64,000 nt of DNA, taken from positions 20,685,366 through 20,749,365 of the forward strand of contig NC_088777.1 in assembly GCF_954871325.1 (NCBI RefSeq). The letters are read 5' to 3'. The position numbers and the translations under genes were made by a program. The stretch comes from Gordionus sp. m RMFG-2023. Taxonomy: Eukaryota; Nematomorpha; Gordioida; Chordodea; Parachordodidae. Positions within the stretch are counted from its first letter, which is position 1. The number at the start of each line of letters is the position of its first letter. Below are positions 56,811-64,000 of this stretch, in pieces. Below the pieces are notes generated by a model. That model was not told the DNA's origin. It worked only from the letters and a program-made list of their open reading frames with translations, and made no database searches.

Positions 56811-56878
56811 TGAATTTAAAATTCAAATTTTGAAAATATTAGTAGATTGAATTTAAAATTCAAATTTTGAAAATATTA
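56811..56878. repeat. 36-bp direct duplication
   Basis: Two adjacent copies of agattgaatttaaaattcaa followed by attttgaaaatatta. The second copy begins at about 56845. Confidence 0.85.
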
Positions 56879-59017
56879 ATTTAAATTAAAAAATTATAAA
56901 TATAAAAATTAATTTATGAAATAATTGTCATAAACTCATTTTCGTATTAATAGTTAATTATTGTTTATATTGTACTATTCGCTTTGAAATAGCCCGCTAC
57001 TTACAACTGAATAATGTATATAGATACCAGATACTCGATACAATTCTATTATATAATTAAAAAACATATTTATTAATAAACTTTGTTTAATAAAAGGTAA
57101 CGAAAACAGCAATATAATATTCACATAATGTCATTCGAAAAAAAACATACAGAGCTAATGATTTTATAATTATACTTTATATTAAATGAACAATATTATA
57201 AATATTATACATATAAATTTTATGTTTATCTGCCAACTCGAAGCATTAAGTTTTCGATTTTATTCCAATGTATAAATTACAAGAACGAAACTTTTATTTT
57301 ATAATAGCAGCAGGTATAATAAATATATATAAAATGTCTTATCTTAGAACATGTTTTAAAAAAATGAAACAAAGTGTTTAGCTTTATATTAATAATTAAT
57401 ATGTTGCTATAGTGTTATATAATATTACTAAAAAATACATTATAACAACTAATTAAATATAATTCTGTATATAACAATATATACTTCTTTTTTTAAACCA
57501 AAAATTACCAATAAATAAGAGTGTAAATTAAATTGGATATCGCCTCTTATCTATCTAAATTTATATCATAATTTATAAAAACAGTATGATACGAAGTCTC
57601 GTTATCAGATATAAAAAAAATACATAATTTCGCTCGAAACGAGTTAAACTTAATTATACATTATATTTATAAGTCTTATATTATTTACAATAATACATTT
57701 TTTTATTTGATGTAATTTTATAATTTAGCGATTAAAGCAATTATATACTAAAACTCTTCTTTAATAACCAAATCTTATCATAAACATTTATAAATTGCAT
57801 TAGACTATTCATTTAAAGAAGACTTAGGCTAGATCTTAGAACACATTTAAAATTGAGCAATTTTCGTCGCATTCATATTTTTCTGCGAAAAACAAATGAT
57901 TTGGGAATTGCGAATTGTTTTGACCAATTCCTATACTTTACGTATTTTTTTTTATTTTTACGAATAAAATTGCGCAATTTTAATTGCTTGCTAAGGATTT
58001 AGGGTTTTTTTTTATTCTAAATGATAAAGAATAAAATTAAAAAACAATTTCATCATTGTTAAAAATAACATTGAACAATATAGCAAGGGTAAAACAGACG
58101 ATTCGCTAGCTTTTATAATACTGCTCATGAAATGAGGATTTTTCATTTACACCCTCTTTATTATATACTGGGTTTATCTTTGCAATATTATTGATAAAAT
58201 TTATCGGTAGTATCTTTAATAGAAATGTTCACATTATTTCATCCTAATTTTTAATTCTTTTGAAAATGAGTTGGCATGAGCAAGAACTATAAGGGATTAT
58301 AAGTACACTTTTTTGCAATGAAATTAAGTTAACAAAATATCCACTGTCAAAATTTCAAACACACATAGAATAGATGTGAATTGTTCTTGGGATATTTTAT
58401 TGATAGTTTAAATATAACATTTGCGACATAAGCCTTATGTGCTTTTAACCATATAATAATTATTATTTGGAAAATTATAGTTATTCATAAAAATGAACAT
58501 TTATTGCCCGACTGAAGGTCTAATGATTATCAGAAGTAGTCTGGTTACAACTGAACCAATTTTCTAAAAAACGGTTTACAGTCCACTTTTTTCAGTTCGG
58601 TTTGTTGACATAATTTTAAACTCGTCAAGACATAGACCAACCAATTTTCCAAATAACCATATTTGGTCAAATCCGTGACTTTCATTGGCGAACAGGTTAT
58701 TTTTTATGACAAAATATAATCTAATCAACAGAAAATTAATTTAAAAATATATATCCCCCCAAATTCAATGATTTCTTTTAGGATTATAGATTAATTTAAG
58801 GTTAATAGTAAAAAATTATTTTTGGTGTAAATAACCTTATAATGAATAATAGAATGTTCATTTTTTTCATTATAACTTTAGATAGAGAGCACTTCCTCTG
58901 ATTCAGATGTAATACAGTTCTTCTGAAGCAATTAATGCTCTTGGGTTTATTATATAATTCTTCTACTTACCGAAGCCTATGAAAATTTACCTCTTTTCGT
59001 GAATATCTATTTAAGTC

Positions 59018-59480
59018 AGGGATTCAAACCCAATCTGAACCCTTAAACAGGTAATAGCTACTATTTAACGAAACGAAACAGACCTTTAACCGTAAAGAAC
59101 TTGTTTTTATATTTTAACTCTTTTAAAGATGATTAATAACTAATTTTGACTAAAAACTATAGTAATTATTTTTAGATATTTTTCTATACATCGCTATTTG
59201 ACGGTGGTAACTTAAGTTGGCACATAGAATTGTTGTTCTTGACCCTTAAATTTTTTCTTTCTCCTTATAGATAAAATTACACAGAAGAGAATCTTGAAAA
59301 TATCTTAATTGTATACGGCTCAATACCATTTTTTAGAGAATTTTACATCATTAAGCGAAAATGTTCGAACCGGTTTTTAAAGGCTCAAACCGAACCGATA
59401 TTATTTTTTTAGGAATCGAACCTGAACAGTTATTTTATCTAAACCTAAACCTGAAAGTTAAACGGCACGATTTGAGCCGA
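59018..59480. mobile_element. Diverged GAACCC-type hAT MITE
   Basis: It starts cagggattcaaacccaatct and contains ttcgaaccggtttttaaagg and accgaaccgat further on. No matching right end or duplication can be fixed. Confidence 0.4.
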
Positions 59481-59962
59481 TTTTTTAAAAGGCTAACTCA
59501 ATTAACATAACCAAAAATCCAAAAAAAGGAGAATAAAATACGAAAAATAAAAATGCCACCAAAATACTTTATTTGCTTGCTAGTTTTTTCATGAAAATTA
59601 CACAAATTTTTTTATTTCTATTATTTTTTTAACTATATTTATTAAATTAAAATAATTATTAAAATTTATAAGTTTTTTGGAAGAAGGTTCTTTCTTTTTT
59701 ATTCTTATATCCTACTTCTTTCTCTGCTATACTCATTACTAAACATATATATGGCTCGGGTCTAGTTCAACCCTCATATAACCTCATATTTGGGTTACAA
59801 GGTTTGTTGGTATCCTTGAGAAAAAAATCGGCATTCCTTCATATAATTCACGTACGCTAACCATTGGGCAGGTCTATGACCAACGTGCAAATAAAAATTA
59901 AAAAAAAATAAAATTTTTTTGTAAATGATGAAAAATGATGTAGAACACAATTTTATTAATAC

Positions 59963-60266
59963 CAGAGACCTGCAGGTAAGCCGGCCCGGGTACCCGGGCC
60001 AGGCCATATTTTAATTTTTTTAAATTTAACCGGGCCGGGCCTAAAAATTTTTTTAAAAAAAATATCCGGGCGGGGCCGTATATTTTAAAATTAATATTTG
60101 AAATCGCCATTATTAGCTGTAAAAATCAAAAATAAATAAAATATATTTTAAAAAAATCCGAGCCAAGCCTGAGAATTTTTTATAAAAAATAATCAGGGCC
60201 GGGCCGGGCCGAAAAAGTTTTTTAAAAAAAAATCCGGGACCGGCTAGGCCGTACAAATGGTACCTC
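59963..60266. mobile_element. Second copy of the CAGAGACCTGCAG hAT MITE
   Basis: It begins CAGAGACCTGCAGGTAAGC and continues with CCGGGCC runs. It matches both halves of 50519-52764 across the pogo insertion point. The right end stops at ggtacctc, so the last about 13 bp are gone. It provides the uninterrupted reference for the nested insertion. Confidence 0.88.
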
Positions 60267-60269
60267 AAT

Positions 60270-62693
60270 TAAAAATAGCATATGTTATTTTTATCTTCAA
60301 AAATAATATATTTATTTATTTATATTTTTGATTTTTAGGAAGCCTTGATAAAAAAAAAAAGCTTACCTAAAATCATTTCTAAAAATACAAACTGGCCAAA
60401 GGTATGCGATATGTAGATCTAAAGCCCTCAATTTATGGGGGAAACCTCACCTCTGGTTAAGCCTATGTTCTATCCGCACTGGTAAAATGTGAATCAACTA
60501 GCTTTGGCCAACTCAAATACGTTTTAGCCAAGTTTTTAGACTAAAAAATAACTTAAACACCAAAGTTGAGCCTAAACTTGATAATCGAGAAGCATTTTTT
60601 TAGGATTTGGATAAGCCATATTTGATTTGGCCAAAGATATGCCATTTAACAACACTAGTGGGGAAAGATTGCAAGGGTGCTTCGTGACCCTGAGAGTGGG
60701 CGAAATAATTAGCTTGCCCTTTCCATAAATCTTTTAAATGTATAAAATATGAAATATAAATAATAAAAAACAAATGCCAAAATGAATAAATATAGATTTT
60801 TAGTGAAGCATAGCTATTTCATAATATTTTACCTCAATTTTATTAAAATATGCATTATATATAAGTTTGATCTAGGGGCAAAAATTTAAAGGTTACAGTT
60901 TATAGGCAAGAATATTAAAGGTCACACTTTTTTAAATATTACAAAGTTCATTTTGTAGTATTTTAAATAAGTAAAAATTTATATTGATTAAATTTGTTTA
61001 AAATATATTAAATAATCTACAAGTAAAAAAATGTAGTCTATAAATTTCCAAAAAATTATTAGTCTTAAATAAATTAAGACATTTAAAAGAAAAGGGTTAT
61101 AAAGTTTTAATTCGTTTTCTTTCACATACAAAAAAATGTTTATATTTATCTCCCTAGAGAAATAGCGCAATTTTTCGGCCAATTTTAGGATTACAGAACT
61201 GACCTTAATCCACACAAAAAAAGATTATAAATCAAATATGTTTTTTTAACATTATTACTATTTTTGTTTGTAAAATATTTAAAAAAAGGTTGATAAGTTA
61301 TTTTCTTTCCTAATTTTGTTGACGCAAACAGTTTGTTTATTTAAAATAATATCGTTATTGGCGAAATTTTGATTTTATTTCAAATAAAATATGTAATAGA
61401 AAAAAAAAGCAAAAAAAAACCCACATTTATAAAAAGAATATTATTTAAAACGAAGCAGTGTTAGTTTTTTATAATTGATAAAAAAGTTATCAATACAAAA
61501 ATATATAATCAAAAACTTTTTAAAAAATTCTGAAAAACATATTTATCATGTTAAATTTTTATAACCATTATTTAATAATAACAATAATAATAAAAATTTT
61601 AATTTCAATGTCAATGTCAATGTAAAAAAAATATTTTAAAACATTCGTTGTGTCGTTAAATAGTATGATAATTTAAAAATGATTACTGATTTTAAAAAAA
61701 AATAAATGTAAAATAATGGTATTTGTTTTTCATTAAAATATCTTTTTAAACTCCAATTCGGATAATTCAATCAATAATTTTTAAAAAAATGATCGAAATT
61801 TAGATGCCAAACAGAGTTGATAAACAATAAGTAGAGTATTATAAAATTAATTGGAACATCGAATTTTGGCAAAATAGGTAAGTGCATAAAATGAAAAGTG
61901 TGGCATTTTGTACTTTTAAAAGTTTATGTTCCTCAAGTTTTCTTATGTATGTTTCAACAAGTTGATCGTCTGGTAGTTAAATATTCCCACTATGATATAT
62001 TTCATATATTTATAACTCCTCTTTACTATATGTGCAGCACCTACCCTGTTCCATGTTCTGACGAAACGGATAATTAATTGAAAGATTGTAGAAAAAAAGA
62101 TGTTTTAGGTACTAGGATGATTAAAGATGAGGGAGAACCAACACAGTAACGTTAATATTGGGAAATAGGGCAGCAGACATGACAAATTATTATATATTTA
62201 GTGAGATTTTCAAATGTAAAATTCACAACTTAATATTAATCAAATACTCATTTTGCTTAATTGTCTAAAAGAAACTATTATTTACATTCGGTAAAGAGTC
62301 CTGATAACATTTCTAATGCTTATACATGGCAGATTATTAAAAAAATATACAGGAACGGACTAGCCATAAGATCAAGTGGCCATTTTACCCACAAGGCCGC
62401 TAGATGTCGATTTTAGGGTTCGATGAAAATAAAATGCCGATCAGAAAAAAAATATGAAATATATATTAATTTTTTTATAATATAGATTATTACTTGTCAT
62501 TTATCATATTTCCTATATTTTATGAATTAAAAGTTATTTATTTTTAATTATATTTCCATTTTTAGCAATTAGAATTTCACATCAATACATTTCTTGAGGA
62601 TTATAATTTAGTAATTTATTATGGGGTTTTTTCAAAAAAAAGGTGCATTTGCATTTAATCAAAGTCAAGTTTTGTGATTAACATTATTTTATA
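60270..62693. other. Intergenic DNA with a few solo MITE ends
   Basis: A TAG-family right end (ttaacaacacta) lies at about 60646. A left end related to the hAT at 10036 lies at 62350 (CAGGAACGGACTAGCC), without a partner. Open frames here are AT-rich chance frames. Confidence 0.45.
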
Positions 62694-62831
62694 CAGGAAT
62701 GCGAACCCGGCAAAATTTTTGCTCGGGTTCGGTTCGGTTTAAGGTTAAAAAAGGTGGGTTCGGTTCGGGTTTGGTTCAGGGAAATATTTTTGAACCCGGG
62801 TTTTCTTCTCCGGGTTCGGTTCGAACCCCTG
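62694..62831. mobile_element. 138-bp hAT MITE, GAACCC family, intact ends
   Basis: The ends CAGGAATGCGAACCC and GGTTCGAACCCCTG are inverted. The flanks attttata (62686-62693 and 62832-62839) are identical. Compared with 38303-39079 the AT-rich core is deleted, leaving only the GC-rich stems. Confidence 0.92.
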
Positions 62832-62914
62832 ATTTTATAATTCAAATTCAATAAGTTTTAAAATAATAAATGAAAAACAGATTAGAAATGATATCCATGT
62901 AATAAAACAAGTTT

Positions 62915-63193
62915 ATGAAAATGAGAATTTGTATTATAGAAATTTCCTCGAAACAATATGAATTATATCGAAAAATGAAAAAAATAATATGCAGAGACGA
63001 CTTAGAGAAGGCTATGTACAAACATAAAAAAGTAAAGCTGAAACTTTCCGACATATCAAAGTCCAAAGGAAGAGGTTCACTAATAACGTCAAAGACAACC
63101 CTTATTAGAGTTATTAATGCTTTTCTATGTAAAATTAGGAATTTGATTTTAAAAAAGGAGACAGGTAACAAACGGGTTAATTGGAAAATATAA
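62915..63193 (+). CDS. Unrecognised coding-like frame, possible exon
   Basis: Reads RKMKKIICRDDLEKAMYKHK, KVKLKLSDISKSKGRGSLIT, SKTTLIRVINAFLCKIRN and so on: basic, mixed composition, unlike nearby noncoding frames. A donor-like ACAG|gtaaca falls at about 63166. No family was recognised. It may belong to a gene or a transposon running off the right edge. Confidence 0.3.
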   Translation: MKMRICIIEISSKQYELYRKMKKIICRDDLEKAMYKHKKVKLKLSDISKSKGRGSLITSKTTLIRVINAFLCKIRNLILKKETGNKRVNWKI

Positions 63194-63340
63194 AGTAAAC
63201 AAGACAGCTAATTATGGCGCTAAATAAAAGAATATATTAACCAAATAATTAACCTGGCCAAAGTAAGCTGCTAAAGCTTCAAAAGGTGGGCGCACGTTAA
63301 AACGTTAAACAGCTCTGATTTTTTTAGAAATTTTGAAATA

Positions 63341-63565
63341 ATGAAGCATTTCTCATATTTACAAACTAAAAATTTTAATATATTAGCGGTTTGGAAAATG
63401 ATCGGAGGTGCCAAGTATCCTGTACCTTCTAAAACCTTCACGAATATTCAAAATTATAAAAATCAAAAAATTAATAAAAAGATTTCTGATTTAAGGTTAC
63501 CAGATAGCCCTTGGGTACAAGAAATACTAAAAATAGAAAAGAACAAAGAGGATGTATGGCGATGA
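63341..63565 (+). CDS. Unrecognised coding-like frame, possible exon
   Basis: Reads MKHFSYLQTKNFNILAVWKM, IGGAKYPVPSKTFTNIQNYK and RLPDSPWVQEILKIEKNKE. It is preceded by a good acceptor-like gatttttttag at about 63329. The incoming phase does not match the donor at 63166, so the two may not be joined. A further 45-codon frame (NVQYLCRKHFEITIEDISEK..) ends at 63792. No function is assigned. Confidence 0.3.
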   Translation: MKHFSYLQTKNFNILAVWKMIGGAKYPVPSKTFTNIQNYKNQKINKKISDLRLPDSPWVQEILKIEKNKEDVWR

Positions 63566-64000
63566 AGGCAAGATGAACGCCCGTAGGTTCGATTGATCTC
63601 TCACTGTTAAAGTATTTCGTCTTATACTTGATTAGATTATAAATAGTTTGACCTAACGGTTTTCGGTGAATAATGAGATTATAACGAATGTACAATATTT
63701 GTGTCGGAAGCATTTTGAAATAACTATCGAAGATATTTCTGAAAAAGGCCTTGAAGAAATTTTTACACTTGAAAATGTATTCAGTGAAAAATAGGGACAC
63801 TATAATTTGTGATAGTGAGGAGTCTAATAAAAGAAAATGAAGTAACACAAATAATAACTCCAATCAAGTGCAATAACAAGTTTATCTCCTAAGAAACCGT
63901 TATCTCAAAAAAAGGACAAAAAGCTTTTCGTTACATACTTAAAAATAAGAATACATGAATAAAAAAATGTGATAAAGAATTAATTCTGTTGATTCATTTC

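Larger units (their letters stand above)
53320..59017. other. Long AT-rich intergenic stretch
   Basis: No gene was recognised on either strand. Noted items: a poly-G run at 54110-54120; a tandem array of about 22 bp at 55528-55585 (attgtgatatatataaatat); a 36-bp direct duplication at 56811-56878 (gattgaatttaaaattcaaa); and GC-richer MITE-like patches at 54850-54900 and 56290-56345. All else is low-complexity AT sequence. Confidence 0.45.

Noticed and set aside
59795-60110. Minus-strand 70-codon frames with Gly-Pro-Ala runs
   Set aside because: They are translations of the CCGGGCC-rich hAT MITE at 59963.

Overview
The window is eukaryotic nuclear DNA, very AT-rich (roughly three bases in four by eye). 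It has spliced genes with GT-AG introns and many degraded DNA transposons. Two host loci stand out, both on the minus strand. The protein families are animal: a synaptic-vesicle SLC18 amine transporter and C2H2 zinc-finger regulators. Many coding exons are only 45-120 bp, separated by introns of about 50 bp to 11 kb. An invertebrate with a strongly AT-biased genome fits; an orthonectid or similar parasitic lophotrochozoan is one guess, but nothing in the window proves it.

Region 1-22.5 kb holds an SLC18 (VMAT/VAChT-like) gene running right to left. I could place 13 consecutive exons whose splice phases agree (22460 down to 2182), about 504 codons covering TM1 to the start of TM12. The 3' end is unresolved or lies off the left edge. 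The intron between exons 11 and 12 is about 10.9 kb. It carries a 5.2-kb foldback hAT-like element with another 2.3-kb hAT inside it.

Region 23.8-39.1 kb has no host gene I can support. It is a cluster of transposon debris: pogo-like and hAT MITEs with clear target-site duplications, hAT, MULE and mariner transposase relics, a LINE relic, and a 16-bp tandem array.

Region 40.4-49.2 kb holds two minus-strand C2H2 zinc-finger loci. One is a three-exon gene of at least 1070 residues (44734-40427), with a two-finger module present near its start and again at its end. The other is a 682-codon uninterrupted reading frame (49209-47161) with three fingers. Whether they are neighbours or parts of one transcription unit is not settled. 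Exon-like open stretches between them (45412-45236, 44837-44804) have compatible splice phases.

Region 50.5-52.8 kb is a nested insertion: a pogo/Tigger-type transposon with TA target duplication sits in a hAT MITE with an 8-bp duplication. The pogo copy keeps its HTH and C-terminal zinc cluster, but the DDE core is gone and an 85-bp tandem repeat sits at the junction. Region 53-64 kb is mostly featureless AT-rich DNA with a few MITEs, ending in unrecognised coding-like plus-strand fragments (62.9-63.8 kb). No rRNA, tRNA, CRISPR or prokaryotic operon structure was seen, and no convincing LTR or virus-derived element.
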